A DNA stretch of 64,000 nucleotides. Source: Flagellimonas sp. MMG031 (GTDB lineage Bacteria > Bacteroidota > Bacteroidia > Flavobacteriales > Flavobacteriaceae). Numbering within the stretch: the first letter of the stretch is position 1; each line of letters starts with the position of its first letter. The stretch lies in assembly GCF_040112705.1 (NCBI RefSeq), contig NZ_CP157804.1, positions 932,501-996,500 of the forward strand, written 5' to 3'. The translations under genes were made by a program, and so were the position numbers. Under the pieces are notes generated by a model that did not search any database, had not been told where the DNA came from, and was given only the letters and a program-made list of their open reading frames with translations. Positions 17,952 to 27,817 of this stretch are shown piece by piece.

Positions 17952-19772
17952 ATGGGCTTGGTTTCTGCTAAAGAGGTGGCGAAGGTCATCCATCTGGACA
18001 AATATGGCTTTTTGGGCACGTTTGTAGGATGGCTTTTAATGGTGGCTACCCGAATTAGCACTATCAACAGGTTTTACGATAAGAACAAAGACCTTTCGGG
18101 TCCTGAGTTTCTGGATGCTATTCTAGAACATTATGAAATAGATTTTGAAATTCCCGAAGAAGATTTAAAACGACTCCCGAAATCGGGCCCCTATATTACT
18201 ATTAGCAATCATCCTTTGGGAGGTATTGATGGCGTACTGTTGCTCAAGTTATTGTTGAATGAGCGGCCAGATTATAAGATAATTGCCAACTTTTTGTTGC
18301 ACCGGATAGAGCCTTTGAAGCCCTACATTATGCCGGTGAACCCCTTTGAGAACCATAAGGATGCCAAGAGCAGCATCGTAGGGTTTAAAAATGCACTACA
18401 ACATTTACGCGATGGACATCCTCTCGGGATTTTCCCTGCCGGCGAGGTGTCTACCTATCGCGATGGAAAGTTGGTGGTGGACCGACCATGGGAAGAGGCC
18501 GCCATAAAACTGATTCGAAAGGCCGAAGTGCCCGTTGTGCCCATTTATTTTCATGCCCGAAATAGTAGGTTGTTCTATCGCCTCTCTAAAATTGACGATG
18601 TATTCCGAACGGCCAAATTACCTTCGGAATTGACATCCCAAAGCCGTCGTCCCATCAAAGTGCGGATTGGTCAACCCATTTCCGTCCAAACCCAAAATGA
18701 GGAGGATACTTTAGAAGGATTTGCAGAACTGCTCCGAAAGAAAACCTATTTGTTGGCCAATGTTTTTGAAAAGGAACGCTTCTTGGACAAGGTGCCGACC
18801 TCCCTCAAAATCCCCAAGCCGCCCAAAAAGATTGCCTCGGCCATCAGTGCAAAGGTTTTGGAGGGCGAGATTGAAAAATTGCGCGAGAAGGATTGCCGTA
18901 TGCTCCAGAGCAAGAACTACGAAGTGTTCTTGGCCCAGGCCAAGGATATGCCCTTTTGTTTGAACGAGATCGGGCGTCAGCGTGAGGTCACGTTCAGGGA
19001 AGTGGGAGAAGGTACCAACAATGCGATTGACTTAGACAAATTTGATTCCTATTACCACCATTTGTTTCTTTGGGATGACGACAGCAAGGCCATTGTAGGG
19101 GCTTACCGTATGGGATTGGGTTCCGAAATTTTCAGCAAGTACGGTATCGACGGTTTTTATTTGCAGGACTTGTTTCGATTTGAACCGGAGTTGTACGGAA
19201 TGATGGAGAAATCCATTGAGATGGGGCGAGCCTATATTGTAAAGGAATACCAACAAAAACCCATGCCCTTGTTCCTGCTTTGGAAAGGAATCGTACATAC
19301 GACCCTGAGACATCCAGAGCATAAATATTTGATTGGAGGGGTAAGCATCAGCAACCAATTCTCCAATTTCTCCAAATCCTTGATGATTGAATTCATGAAA
19401 TCCAATTACTGGGATCCCTACGTGGCGCAATACATTCGCCCCAAAAAGGAGTTCAAGGTAAAGTTGAAGGATGCGGATAAGGAGTTTGTTTTTGATGAGA
19501 CCCAAGCCGACCTGAATAAATTTGATAAACTAATCAGTGAGGTGGAGCCGGGAAGTTTGCGTTTACCGGTGTTGATCAAAAAGTACATCAAGCAAAATGC
19601 GAAGGTGGTGGCCTTTAATGTGGACCCGCTTTTTAATAATTCGGTGGACGGATTAATGTACATCCGGATAGCGGATTTACCGGAGAGTACCGTAAAACCC
19701 GTAATGGAAGAGTTTCAGGCCGAACTGGAGCGCAAAGTAGCGGAAGGGAACGGCCATTCTGAGGAGGATTAA
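17952..19772 (+). CDS. Bifunctional acyltransferase, OlsF-like (PlsC domain plus GNAT/hemolysin domain)
   Basis: 606 residues with two domains. Residues ~60-290 are a PlsC-type lysophospholipid acyltransferase with NHPLGGIDG (His87, Asp93) and the substrate motif FPAGEVS. Residues ~320-560 are an OlsB-like N-acyltransferase of the GNAT fold. This order is that of OlsF, described in Serratia and Flavobacterium johnsoniae, which makes ornithine lipids: the C-terminal part N-acylates ornithine and the N-terminal part O-acylates the product at the membrane. Assignment to ornithine rather than another amino acid is inferred. A TATCTTTA -7-like box lies at 17922. The stop overlaps the following minus-strand gene by 4 bases. 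Confidence 0.8.
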   Translation: MGLVSAKEVAKVIHLDKYGFLGTFVGWLLMVATRISTINRFYDKNKDLSGPEFLDAILEHYEIDFEIPEEDLKRLPKSGPYITISNHPLGGIDGVLLLKLLLNERPDYKIIANFLLHRIEPLKPYIMPVNPFENHKDAKSSIVGFKNALQHLRDGHPLGIFPAGEVSTYRDGKLVVDRPWEEAAIKLIRKAEVPVVPIYFHARNSRLFYRLSKIDDVFRTAKLPSELTSQSRRPIKVRIGQPISVQTQNEEDTLEGFAELLRKKTYLLANVFEKERFLDKVPTSLKIPKPPKKIASAISAKVLEGEIEKLREKDCRMLQSKNYEVFLAQAKDMPFCLNEIGRQREVTFREVGEGTNNAIDLDKFDSYYHHLFLWDDDSKAIVGAYRMGLGSEIFSKYGIDGFYLQDLFRFEPELYGMMEKSIEMGRAYIVKEYQQKPMPLFLLWKGIVHTTLRHPEHKYLIGGVSISNQFSNFSKSLMIEFMKSNYWDPYVAQYIRPKKEFKVKLKDADKEFVFDETQADLNKFDKLISEVEPGSLRLPVLIKKYIKQNAKVVAFNVDPLFNNSVDGLMYIRIADLPESTVKPVMEEFQAELERKVAEGNGHSEED

Positions 19773-20260
19773 TCCACGCCAACGGTCGAGCTTCGTCTTT
19801 CGAACAGCAAATTATCTTTCCAGACCCCGTGGATCTTGCCCACGCGTTCCCGTTTTCCAATATAGCGAAAACCCACTCTTTCATGTAATTTGATACTCGC
19901 CGTGTTCTCTGGAAAAATACCGGATTGAATAGTCCAAAATCCAGCTTTTTCACTTTCCCCGATCAAATGCTGCATCAATGCTTTCCCGACACCTTGGCCA
20001 CGGCTCTGGGCCGAAATGTAAACACTGACCTCGGCCACACCGCCGTACACACATCGACTGGATACGGGGGAGAGCGCTGCCCAACCCATGATGATGCCAT
20101 CCATTTCGGCGACCAAACGGCACTGGCTGGTATGGGCTTTGTCCCAATCATTATAGGAGGGTGCTTGTGTCTCAAATGTGGCAAAACCGGTTGCGATGCC
20201 TTCCAAATAAATCTTCGCGACTGCTTCCCAATCTGAAGCTTGCATGGTTCTAATGACCAT
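19769..20260 (-). CDS. GNAT acetyltransferase, phosphinothricin acetyltransferase-like
   Basis: 163 residues. It has motif A SVYISAQSRGQGVGKALMQHL (R-G-Q-G-V-G-K-A), the opening IRTMQASDWEAVAKIYLEGIATGFATFE and the ending GFRYIGKRERVGKIHGVWKDNLLFERR, a pattern characteristic of the Pat/MnaT group, which acetylates phosphinothricin, methionine sulfone or related amino acids. Native substrate unknown. It is transcribed alone, tail-to-tail with the OlsF-like gene. Confidence 0.8.
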   Translation of the reverse strand: MVIRTMQASDWEAVAKIYLEGIATGFATFETQAPSYNDWDKAHTSQCRLVAEMDGIIMGWAALSPVSSRCVYGGVAEVSVYISAQSRGQGVGKALMQHLIGESEKAGFWTIQSGIFPENTASIKLHERVGFRYIGKRERVGKIHGVWKDNLLFERRSSTVGVD

Positions 20261-20302
20261 ATGCTGTCTATTTATTGTAATATTACGATGAATAAGTCCT
20301 CA

Positions 20303-20330
20303 AAAAAAGCCAGATTTTATCTGGCTTTTA
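20303..20330 (-). terminator. Intrinsic terminator after the DUF4870 gene
   Basis: On the minus strand AAAAGCCAGAT-AAA-ATCTGGCTTTTTTT forms a stem of about ten pairs with a T-run, 9 bases beyond the stop at 20339. Confidence 0.8.
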
Positions 20331-20338
20331 CATACTTT

Positions 20339-20725
20339 TTATAGGCTCTTGAACCAATTTTGGAAATACTCGCCCACCAAAAATACAGGTTTTTGATTTC
20401 CATTAATGGCACCAATCAAGCTAATGATCCAAAGAATGAAGGTGATAAGTATACCAAAAAGGTTGATAATGGGTATTATACCTAAGACAAATCCAACGAG
20501 ATAAATCCCCAAGGTCTGCCTTATGTAAAAGGAACCTATTTCCGTTTTGTTGCTACTGTTCATAATGATAGCGATAATCCATCCAATGAAGGTCAAGTGA
20601 GCAATAATGGCTACGGTTTTTCCGCTTTCCGGATTTGCTGGATCGAATGCCTTGTTTACATCCTCCTTAAAGTCTTTGGCTGCTTCTTCGGCTTTATCAC
20701 CGAAGTCTTTTTTTTCTTCTGACAT
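20339..20725 (-). CDS. DUF4870 membrane protein
   Basis: 128 residues. A charged soluble start (EEKKDFGDKAEEAAKDF) is followed by GKTVAIIAHLTFIGWIIAII and then by two further hydrophobic stretches (LGIYLVGFVLGIIPIINLFG and ILITFILWIISLIGAING), a DUF4870/Tic20-like small membrane protein. Function unknown. It has its own terminator and lies in a minus-strand group with the VOC and DUF1801 genes. Confidence 0.75.
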   Translation of the reverse strand: MSEEKKDFGDKAEEAAKDFKEDVNKAFDPANPESGKTVAIIAHLTFIGWIIAIIMNSSNKTEIGSFYIRQTLGIYLVGFVLGIIPIINLFGILITFILWIISLIGAINGNQKPVFLVGEYFQNWFKSL

Positions 20726-20777
20726 GTTTTTTTATGTGTTGGTTAATGAGTTTTAAATGTAGCAAATAAATCCATAC

Positions 20778-21164
20778 CTACAGAAAGGCTTTATCAACAG
20801 GCTCCCAAAGTTCCAATTTATTGCCCTCGGGGTCCAAAATCCAGCCAAACTTACCATATTCGTATTCTTCCATTTCACCCACTACCCTCACGCCCTCTTC
20901 TCTAAGGGCTTCGAGCAGCGCTACCAGGTTTTCCACCCGGAAGTTCATCATAAACTGCTTTTCACTAGGTTTAAAGTACTCTGTTTTTTCATCCATCGGG
21001 CTCCATTGCGTAGAACAGTCGTTTCCATCTTTGTCTTTCCACCAAAAGGTACATCCATAGCGGTCCGTATTGAGGCCCAAATGATTTTTGTACCATTCTT
21101 TCATATGATCCGGATTCTTGCTTTTGAAGAAAAAGCCGCCCAATCCCGTTACTCTGTTTTTCAT
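20778..21164 (-). CDS. VOC/glyoxalase-superfamily protein
   Basis: 128 residues with paired beta-alpha-beta-beta-beta modules: GLGGFFFKSKNPDHMKEWYK at the start and GKFGWILDPEGNKLELWEP at the end, the latter the classical DPxGNxxEL(W) signature carrying a metal-ligand Glu. The substrate is unknown. Its start overlaps the stop of the DUF1801 gene by 4 bases, so the two are probably translated together. Confidence 0.8.
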   Translation of the reverse strand: MKNRVTGLGGFFFKSKNPDHMKEWYKNHLGLNTDRYGCTFWWKDKDGNDCSTQWSPMDEKTEYFKPSEKQFMMNFRVENLVALLEALREEGVRVVGEMEEYEYGKFGWILDPEGNKLELWEPVDKAFL

Positions 21165-21619
21165 GATTTCTTAATGTTTTGTTCGTACAAACCGATCCAT
21201 TGTTGCGGAGTCATTTTTTGGCACAATTCCGCAATCAAATCATACGGTATGTGGTTCACGTTTTTGAATCGGATACAGCTTTTGCCCATATCCAATTTGG
21301 TTTTTACATGCTTTGGATATTCACCCACAAACCAATCGTGGAGTTCTTGGTCTGCGTAGATGCCCGAATGGTAGAGTGCCACAAAGTTTTTCTGTGAGGC
21401 GATATTGATAAAGGGCAATGGCAATTTAGGATCACAGTGGTAACCCTCTGGATAAATGGCATGTGGCACCACATAGCCTATCATTTTATAGTTGATGCAT
21501 TCCTCAAAACCCTTGGGTAAATTGGATTTTACGGTTTCCCGTAATTTGGAGACCGCCTCTTTGCGGTCATCAGGAAGTTTTTCAATGTACTCGTCCGGTG
21601 TTTGGGCCTCAATGGTCAT
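21161..21619 (-). CDS. DUF1801 (YdhG-like) protein
   Basis: 152 residues. The conserved DUF1801 pattern is visible: TPDEYIEKLPDDRKEAVSKLRE, GFEECINYKMIGY, YHSGIY and a C-terminal MGKSCIRFKNVNHIPYDLI. The fold is iron-chaperone/frataxin-like in related proteins, but the role is unknown. It is the first gene of a pair with the VOC protein. Confidence 0.75.
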   Translation of the reverse strand: MTIEAQTPDEYIEKLPDDRKEAVSKLRETVKSNLPKGFEECINYKMIGYVVPHAIYPEGYHCDPKLPLPFINIASQKNFVALYHSGIYADQELHDWFVGEYPKHVKTKLDMGKSCIRFKNVNHIPYDLIAELCQKMTPQQWIGLYEQNIKKS

Positions 21620-21678
21620 AAAATAATCAATTTAATGAGCAATCAAGGTCAAGTATAGGATAGAAGAGGTTCTTAAAG

Positions 21679-22611
21679 TTAAGAAAATCTTTCTTTCACT
21701 TTGTCAACAATCGTCTGCGCCAATTTTTCCTTGCTTTCCACGGTCCATCCCGCTACATGGGGAGTTAGTAATACATTCTTGGCCTTGCGTAGGTATTTGA
21801 ACGGCTTTGGTTTTTTAGTGAACATATTCTCAAAGGACTTTTGCTCATATTCGAGTACATCCAATCCAGCGCCAAGCACTTTTCCAGATTTTAGTCCTTC
21901 CACCAGGTCTTTGGTGACCACACATTTTCCACGGGCGGTATTCAATAGCCAAAACGGTTTATGGAACTTTTCTATGAATTCGGTATTGACCATTCCTATG
22001 GTCTCCTCGGTCTGGGGAACGTGCAAACTCACTACATCCGAACGTTGCTGGAATTCCATAATGCCGACTTGCCGGGCGTTGTCATCACTTACGCCACCCA
22101 CAATATCATAACAGATGACCTCTACGTCAAATCCTTGCAATTTTTTGGCAAAGGCCTTGCCCATGTTTCCATAGCCAATAATCCCTACCGTTTTGCCTTC
22201 CAGTTCAACGCCTCTGTTTTGTTCGCGTTTCCATTTGCCTTTTCGCACTTGTCGGTCGGCCTTGCCCATCTGGTTCATCAAGGAGAGCAACATGCCAAGG
22301 GTGTGTTCGCCCACTGCATTTCGGTTACCCTCAGGTGCCGAAGCCAAGAAAATATCCTTGTATTTGGCATAATCCACATCAATATTTTCCAAGCCGGCGC
22401 CGACCCTTCCAATAAATTTGAGGTTGGTGGCCTTTTCCAAGAATTGTTGGTCGATGGTAAACCTGCTTCGGATGATGATGCCGTCGTATAGATGGATTTT
22501 TTTCTCTACTTGCTCCTTGGTAGAGCTGTAGTCTTCATGATTTTCGAACCCGAGCTCTGCAAATTGTTCCAAGAGCAGGGGATGGTTGGTGTCGAGGTGG
22601 AGAACTTTCAT
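21679..22611 (-). CDS. D-isomer-specific 2-hydroxyacid dehydrogenase (phosphoglycerate dehydrogenase-like)
   Basis: 310 residues from ATG 22611 (MKVLHLDTNH); the frame is open 21 codons further but that part overlaps the intergenic end of the cupin gene. The Rossmann motif GIIGYGNMGKAFAKKL binds NAD, and the catalytic Arg (NTARGKCV), acidic residue and His (LTPHVAGWT) are in place. It reduces a 2-oxo acid or oxidises a 2-hydroxy acid; a SerA-like role in serine synthesis is possible but there is no C-terminal ACT domain and no serC neighbour here. It is the last gene of a long minus-strand run. Confidence 0.85.
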   Translation of the reverse strand: MKVLHLDTNHPLLLEQFAELGFENHEDYSSTKEQVEKKIHLYDGIIIRSRFTIDQQFLEKATNLKFIGRVGAGLENIDVDYAKYKDIFLASAPEGNRNAVGEHTLGMLLSLMNQMGKADRQVRKGKWKREQNRGVELEGKTVGIIGYGNMGKAFAKKLQGFDVEVICYDIVGGVSDDNARQVGIMEFQQRSDVVSLHVPQTEETIGMVNTEFIEKFHKPFWLLNTARGKCVVTKDLVEGLKSGKVLGAGLDVLEYEQKSFENMFTKKPKPFKYLRKAKNVLLTPHVAGWTVESKEKLAQTIVDKVKERFS

Positions 22612-22630
22612 GGGGGCAAATATACGACTC

Positions 22631-22996
22631 CTATATTTTTGGGTAATGGGTCTGTGTTTTTTCATGGAGCACATTGCCCGTATGTGCTGTGCTCATTTTT
22701 TCAAAAAGGAGTACGTGCACCTCTTCGCCATTTTTGGTCATGGGATTATGTTCCACACCTTTGGGCACCACAATGATCTCACCTTCGTTCACCACTTCGG
22801 TCCTATCCCGAAACTGCATATAAAGGGTGCCTTTGATAACCTGAAACAGTTCATCCTCGTTTTCGTGGGCGTGCCACACGAATTCACCTTGGAGTTTGGC
22901 CAAAAGGACCTGCATATCGTCCACTACGGCAATTTGATGCGGATGCCACGGTTTGGTAAACTCGGCATGTTTTTCTTTTAGGTTGATGGATTTCAT
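22631..22996 (-). CDS. Cupin-domain protein
   Basis: 121 residues with a single small beta-barrel: cupin motif 1 WHAHENEDELFQVIKG (His, His, Glu metal ligands) and motif 2 VVPKGVEHNPMT (His). It is a mononuclear metal protein of unknown reaction. It lies 8 bases after mgtE and 19 bases before the dehydrogenase in the same direction. Confidence 0.85.
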   Translation of the reverse strand: MKSINLKEKHAEFTKPWHPHQIAVVDDMQVLLAKLQGEFVWHAHENEDELFQVIKGTLYMQFRDRTEVVNEGEIIVVPKGVEHNPMTKNGEEVHVLLFEKMSTAHTGNVLHEKTQTHYPKI

Positions 22997-23004
22997 GGCA
23001 AGAT

Positions 23005-24357
23005 TTAAATTCCCAAAATGATTTTTGCGATCCAGAAATAAATAAGGATGCCAAAAATATCGTTGCTGGTCGTAATAAAAGGACCCGTGGCAATGGCGGG
23101 ATCTATATTTCTTTTATGAAGGAAGAGGGGTACAAAGGTGCCTATAAATCCGGCCACCACAATCACCACGATCAGCGAAAGGGATATGGCCAAAGCAGTT
23201 TCAAAGGCCCCTTTCCATACCCAGGTAAAGAGCAGCAACAAAATAGCAAGGATAAATCCGTTGAGAAGAGCCAATAGCATTTCTTTCAACAGGTGGTTCC
23301 TCACACTGCCCTTTAAGTCGTCGTTGGCCAGACCTTGCACCACAATGGCACTGGATTGTACCCCAACGTTTCCGGCCATCGCAGCAATCAACGGGGTGAA
23401 AAAGAACAATACGGCGTGTTTGGCAATCATTTCCTCAAAGGTTCCCATAATGGCCGCAGCCCCAAGTCCGCCAAAAAGACCCAAGATCAACCATGGGAGG
23501 CGTGCTCGCGTAAGTATCCAAATACTATCACTTACTTCCACGTCCTGAGAGATACCGGCTGCCATTTGGTAATCCTTATCGGCTTCTTCACGGATTACAT
23601 CAACAATATCATCAATGGTGATTCGCCCCACCAAACGTCCTATCTCATCCACTACGGGAATGGCTTCCAAATCGTATTTGGACATCACCCTAGCGACTTC
23701 TTCGCCCTTTTCGTTCACGTTAACGGAATCTACCTTCGGAATGTATATTTCCCTGATATGGCTCTTGGCGGGAGCGGTAAGCAAATCCTTTAAGGAAAGC
23801 CTACCTTTGAGCTTGTCTTCATCATCTACTACGTAAATGGAATGTACACGGGTCACATTTTCGGCTTGGGCACGCATTTCCTTCACGCAGGTGGTAACGG
23901 TCCAATTCTCGTTGACCTTTACGAGCTCCTTCGCCATAAGACCACCGGCGGAGTCTTCTTCGTAGCGCAATAGGTCCACAATGTCCTTGGCGTGCTCCCT
24001 GTCCTCAATCTCCGAAATAACTTCCTGAACAAGCTCTTTGGGAAGTTCGTTGATGATATCCGCCGCATCATCGGTGTCGAGCTCAGCCAACTCTCCGGCA
24101 ATTTCCTTCGCGGTAAGGTTTTTAAGGACCGCCTCACGGATGTCCTCGTGCATTTCGGCAAGGATGTCCGAGGTTTTCTCGCTATCGAGCAGTTTGATAA
24201 GATATGTAGCCTCTTCGACCTCCAGTTCGTCCGCTATCTCCGCAATATCGGCATAGTGGAACTCCTTCATCATGGTCTGAAGCGCAGCATCCTTGCTGTC
24301 GCCGATCAGTTCCCTGATTTCTTCTAAAAGCTCGTCTGTGAGTTTAAACGGGGTCAT
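23005..24357 (-). CDS. mgtE: Magnesium transporter MgtE
   Basis: 450 residues. The order is an N-terminal superhelical MgtE_N domain (residues ~10-130, repeated DxxDAADII-type helices), two CBS domains (~135-255) that sense cytosolic magnesium, and about five membrane segments from ~285. The pore signature [16 protein letters not shown] is present. It imports Mg2+ across the inner membrane. Its start lies inside the 3' end of rsmA (14-base overlap). Confidence 0.95.
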   Translation of the reverse strand: MTPFKLTDELLEEIRELIGDSKDAALQTMMKEFHYADIAEIADELEVEEATYLIKLLDSEKTSDILAEMHEDIREAVLKNLTAKEIAGELAELDTDDAADIINELPKELVQEVISEIEDREHAKDIVDLLRYEEDSAGGLMAKELVKVNENWTVTTCVKEMRAQAENVTRVHSIYVVDDEDKLKGRLSLKDLLTAPAKSHIREIYIPKVDSVNVNEKGEEVARVMSKYDLEAIPVVDEIGRLVGRITIDDIVDVIREEADKDYQMAAGISQDVEVSDSIWILTRARLPWLILGLFGGLGAAAIMGTFEEMIAKHAVLFFFTPLIAAMAGNVGVQSSAIVVQGLANDDLKGSVRNHLLKEMLLALLNGFILAILLLLFTWVWKGAFETALAISLSLIVVIVVAGFIGTFVPLFLHKRNIDPAIATGPFITTSNDIFGILIYFWIAKIILGI

Positions 24358-25255
24358 TGGCTATCTTCTGTGTCAACGTTACAAAGTCAGCTACACTTAG
24401 CTGTTCCGGGCGTTGGTCAAAGATAGCATCTTCTTTGAGATTATCAGAAAGGTTGAAGGTTTTAAGACTGTTGCGTATTGTTTTTCTTCTTTGGTTGAAG
24501 GCGGTTTTCACCACTTTAAAAAAAAGGCGTTCGTCGCATGGCAAGGTGAGTTCCTTTTTTCGGGTCAACCGTAACACTCCCGAATCGACTTTTGGTGGTG
24601 GGTCAAAAACCCCGGGCGGTACGGTAAAAAGGTACTCGGCATCGTAATAGGCTTGGACCAACACGGAGAGAATCCCGTAGGTTTTGTTGCCAGGGCCCTC
24701 GCAAATACGTTTGGCCACTTCTTTTTGGAACATTCCTGAAAATTCAGGAATCTGATGGCGCATTTCCAGCATTTTAAAAACAATCTGACTGGAGATATTG
24801 TAAGGGAAGTTTCCCGTAATGGCAAACTGTTCCTCCCCATACAGCTCGGTCAGGTCAAACTTCAGGAAGTCCGCCTCTACGACGTTCAAGCGGTTGTTCT
24901 GTTTTAAGATGGCAGCGTGTTCGAGCGGGAAGCTGTGGTTGAGGTAGACAATGGATTCATCGTCCAAGTCCATCGCCACCAAATCCAAATCGCGTTTCAG
25001 TAAATGCTTGGTGAGCACTCCCATGCCCGGGCCAATTTCGAGCACGTTTTGATAGCCATCCAGCGAAAGGGTCTGTGCAATTTTTTGTGCTACGGATTCA
25101 TCTTTGAGAAAGTGCTGGCCCAAATGTTTTTTGGCCTTTACCGCGCCCTCCTCCTGTACCTGTTTTTGATTGTACTTGGGATTGTTCGGGTACTTCTTTT
25201 TTTTCTTTTTGGACACGGGAGCATTTTTTGGCAAGTTAATTGGAATTTTCGACAT
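24344..25255 (-). CDS. rsmA: 16S rRNA dimethyladenosine transferase RsmA/KsgA
   Basis: 303 residues. It dimethylates two adjacent adenines in the 3'-terminal helix of 16S rRNA during 30S maturation. SAM motif I is [11 protein letters not shown] and the catalytic motif IV is GNFPYNIS. The usual start motif KKHLGQHFL appears only at residue ~42, after an unusual Lys/Pro/Asn-rich lead ([13 protein letters not shown]). The longer start is favoured because its ATG overlaps the preceding gene by 20 bases as in the rest of the run, but a start near VKAKKHLG is an alternative. Confidence 0.93.
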   Translation of the reverse strand: MSKIPINLPKNAPVSKKKKKKYPNNPKYNQKQVQEEGAVKAKKHLGQHFLKDESVAQKIAQTLSLDGYQNVLEIGPGMGVLTKHLLKRDLDLVAMDLDDESIVYLNHSFPLEHAAILKQNNRLNVVEADFLKFDLTELYGEEQFAITGNFPYNISSQIVFKMLEMRHQIPEFSGMFQKEVAKRICEGPGNKTYGILSVLVQAYYDAEYLFTVPPGVFDPPPKVDSGVLRLTRKKELTLPCDERLFFKVVKTAFNQRRKTIRNSLKTFNLSDNLKEDAIFDQRPEQLSVADFVTLTQKIANDPV

Positions 25256-25544
25256 AGATCCATGCTTTGGCGCCTGATTCCAAGGTGAAGAGTTCCCTTT
25301 TGTAGGCTTCGGTCTCGTAGCGGTCTGCCTTTTTCAGGTCAACGGAACTCACCTCATATGCCATGCCCTTAACTTTGTGTTTTGGGTTTCCGGTATGAGC
25401 TACTATGGGGTAACGTCCATAAACGGCATTTTCCATTTTTTGAAACCCCACAACTGCGTCAGTTTTTCCGTTGAGCAAGTGGCCAAAAACAGATTTCTGG
25501 ACCTGTGGGTCCTGTAGGGTTCCATAGGAAAACAGATACTCCAA
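25236..25544 (-). CDS. AIG2-like gamma-glutamylcyclotransferase
   Basis: 102 residues. The opening [13 protein letters not shown] is the substrate-loop signature (YGTL), and [11 protein letters not shown] has the catalytic Glu of this small fold. Family members cleave gamma-glutamylamines or related compounds to 5-oxoproline. It lies 3 bases after the DUF4286 gene and overlaps rsmA by 20 bases. Confidence 0.8.
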   Translation of the reverse strand: MEYLFSYGTLQDPQVQKSVFGHLLNGKTDAVVGFQKMENAVYGRYPIVAHTGNPKHKVKGMAYEVSSVDLKKADRYETEAYKRELFTLESGAKAWIYVENSN

Positions 25545-25547
25545 TTG

Positions 25548-25865
25548 TTATGGGATTTGTTGACTGATGATTTCTAGCTCCGTTCTAAAGGCAACGAATT
25601 TATTGGGGAACATCTGTTGCGCATCGGCACGCAGACGGTCGGCATCCTCCTTGTAATAGGCTTCCAAGGTGGCTCTGTCCTGTGTGGTATATTGAACGGA
25701 GTAGGTAATACCGCCCATATCCTCTTCTACCAAGACCTTTACCATTTTGGCGTGGGAGAATTTCCCTGTGGCCAGCATATCGGGTAAGTGTTTGTCCTTC
25801 ATCCATTCCAGCCATTGGTCGTGTACACTTTCATCGATGTTGATGGTTACGTTGTATATGAGCAT
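25548..25865 (-). CDS. DUF4286 family protein
   Basis: 105 residues. The dimeric alpha-beta barrel pattern MLIYNVTINIDESVHDQWLEWMKDKHLPDMLATG is diagnostic of DUF4286 in Bacteroidota. No active-site residue is known. It is first in the tight DUF4286-AIG2-rsmA-mgtE-cupin-dehydrogenase run. Confidence 0.8.
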   Translation of the reverse strand: MLIYNVTINIDESVHDQWLEWMKDKHLPDMLATGKFSHAKMVKVLVEEDMGGITYSVQYTTQDRATLEAYYKEDADRLRADAQQMFPNKFVAFRTELEIISQQIP

Positions 25866-25955
25866 TTGCTTTGTTTGTTTTAGCGTGGACGAAGTTAGTG
25901 TAATTCTGAGAAACCTCTTTAAGAGATTCCCGTCTTCGTAGTAATGGGCAGGTGA

Positions 25956-27740
25956 CTAGTTGATTACATCCCCTCGAAGCCGCCTGAAATTTTTTCGGGC
26001 TTGTGGAAAGTAATAGCTGTCCTGATAGTTGTAGATGATTTTCTCGTAGTGGGTCTTGGCCTTTTCAGGTTCGTTCAAAGTGTTCTCATAGAGTTCTCCC
26101 AAGGCAAAATGGGCGTCATCGGCCAAAATCCCATCGGAATAAAACTCGACTATTTTTTGATAGTTGAAGGCCGCAGCCTCATAATTTTTCTGCTCTACCA
26201 AAAGTTCGGCCTGCTTCAACAAGGCCTCGTCCTCAATTTTTTCCCCTTTGTGATTTTCCAAAATATCCTCGAGCACTTCAACAGCCTCTTTGTCTTTATT
26301 TTGATAGGCCAACAAGTCGGCACGGGCATATTTTTTCAAAGCGGTCTGGGTAGAGTCCTCCAAGGAGTTGTCCGAAATTAACAAACTTAACTGCATGGCA
26401 TCGTTGGCGATGAGCTGGGAGGTGGAACCGCGCAATACCTTAAGTTGGGTGAGGGCCCAATCAAAATCGCCCTTGTAAAAACTGGTCTGTGCCACTTTAA
26501 ACCGTGCATCTTGCCCCAGCACATCGTTCTTCATGCTTTTTTGCACTTGTGTGAATAAAATCAATGCTTCGTTAAACCGCTGGTCAAAAACCAAAATGTC
26601 CCCCAGTGCCAATTTTAAATACGCCATCGTCATTTGGCCCATGGGTAGTTCCAAACTTTGCTTGAGCATGGCTATGGCCGGTTCTGGTTGTTCTTTTTTA
26701 AAGGTCAGGAAATTGGCGTAGGCCACTTGTAGTTGAAGCGTCCTGCTCTGGTTTCCGTACATTTCTACCAAGTCCTCAAATTTTTTCTCAACCGTTTGCA
26801 ACACTTTTTCCGAGGGATTTTCCAAAGCAATGTCGATCAAGCTGAGTTCTGCATTGAGCCTGGTACTCGGATTCTCCGTGTTTTCCACAATGAACTCATA
26901 GATAGACGTGGCCGTTTCCAGGTCTTTTTCTTCCATAGCGATACGGCCCAAATTTTCCAAACGGTCTATGGATTGTCCTTCACTTCGTTTGTAAATGGCT
27001 TTTTCTTGGCCAAAGGCGCTATTGTATTGTTTTTGTTGGACAAACAACCAGCTCAGTAGTTCGTTCCAAAGAATGTCCGGTGCCTTTTGGGCATTTTGCA
27101 ACAACACTTTGCGCAGTAGCACATTGTTTTCGTTGGATGGGTCTTCGGAAATAAAGTCCTCAATATTGCGGAGCACGTTGGAGCGGGAAGTGCGGCCTTC
27201 CCAAATCAAATTGAGATAGGACTGATACATTTTGGCAATGTCGCCCTGTTCACCATAAATTCTAGCTAATTGAAAATCATAGTTGAGGTCCGGTTTGAGC
27301 TCCATGGCGCGGTTGTAGGCTTGGATGGCATAATCCAATAAGGCATAGGTTTGGAACCGATAGCCCACACTGTATCCGTAATTGGGGTTGTCCTCTATTT
27401 TTTGGATGGCCTTGTCGTAATAGGCATTGGCCTTTTCAGGTTCGTTCTTTAGGGTATGGTTATAGCCCAACTCAATAAAAAAGGTGGGAAAGGCATAACT
27501 ATCTTCTATTTTTTGAAGTAAGAATGCTTCGGCCTCATCGTAACGTTCCAATTGCTGATAGCAGGCTACCAATCCCTCTGCATAATCTGTGCGTCTTGGA
27601 TTGGTCTCCACCAATTTTTCGTAGAAGACCAATGCTTTTTCATAATCCCCATCTTGAAAGTATTGTTTGGCCAAGAAATCTTCTTGTGCCGACAACACGG
27701 TGCATGTAATTGCGAATATGAAAAATAAAAGGCGTTGCAA
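25956..27740 (-). CDS. Exported tetratricopeptide-repeat protein
   Basis: 594 residues with a signal peptide (MQRLLFFIFAITCTVLSAQ). Repeats of about 34 residues run almost throughout, for example AKQYFQDGDYEKALVFYEKLVETNP, NAYYDKAIQKIEDNPN and a C-terminal FALGELYENTLNEPEKAKTHYEKII that resembles outer-membrane assembly TPRs. It is predicted periplasmic, a scaffold for protein contacts. It lies between serS and the DUF4286 gene on the same strand. Confidence 0.8.
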   Translation of the reverse strand: MQRLLFFIFAITCTVLSAQEDFLAKQYFQDGDYEKALVFYEKLVETNPRRTDYAEGLVACYQQLERYDEAEAFLLQKIEDSYAFPTFFIELGYNHTLKNEPEKANAYYDKAIQKIEDNPNYGYSVGYRFQTYALLDYAIQAYNRAMELKPDLNYDFQLARIYGEQGDIAKMYQSYLNLIWEGRTSRSNVLRNIEDFISEDPSNENNVLLRKVLLQNAQKAPDILWNELLSWLFVQQKQYNSAFGQEKAIYKRSEGQSIDRLENLGRIAMEEKDLETATSIYEFIVENTENPSTRLNAELSLIDIALENPSEKVLQTVEKKFEDLVEMYGNQSRTLQLQVAYANFLTFKKEQPEPAIAMLKQSLELPMGQMTMAYLKLALGDILVFDQRFNEALILFTQVQKSMKNDVLGQDARFKVAQTSFYKGDFDWALTQLKVLRGSTSQLIANDAMQLSLLISDNSLEDSTQTALKKYARADLLAYQNKDKEAVEVLEDILENHKGEKIEDEALLKQAELLVEQKNYEAAAFNYQKIVEFYSDGILADDAHFALGELYENTLNEPEKAKTHYEKIIYNYQDSYYFPQARKNFRRLRGDVIN

Positions 27741-27817
27741 TTGCTTGTTTTATTTCAAATATAACGCAGAAATACGGGGGATTCTGTTAAGCGAATCCAA
27801 ATAAATGCCTGAAAACC

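Noticed and set aside
19769..20260. Phosphinothricin resistance as acquired resistance gene
   Set aside because: The GNAT is of the housekeeping Pat/MnaT-like kind found widely, with no mobile-element context here.
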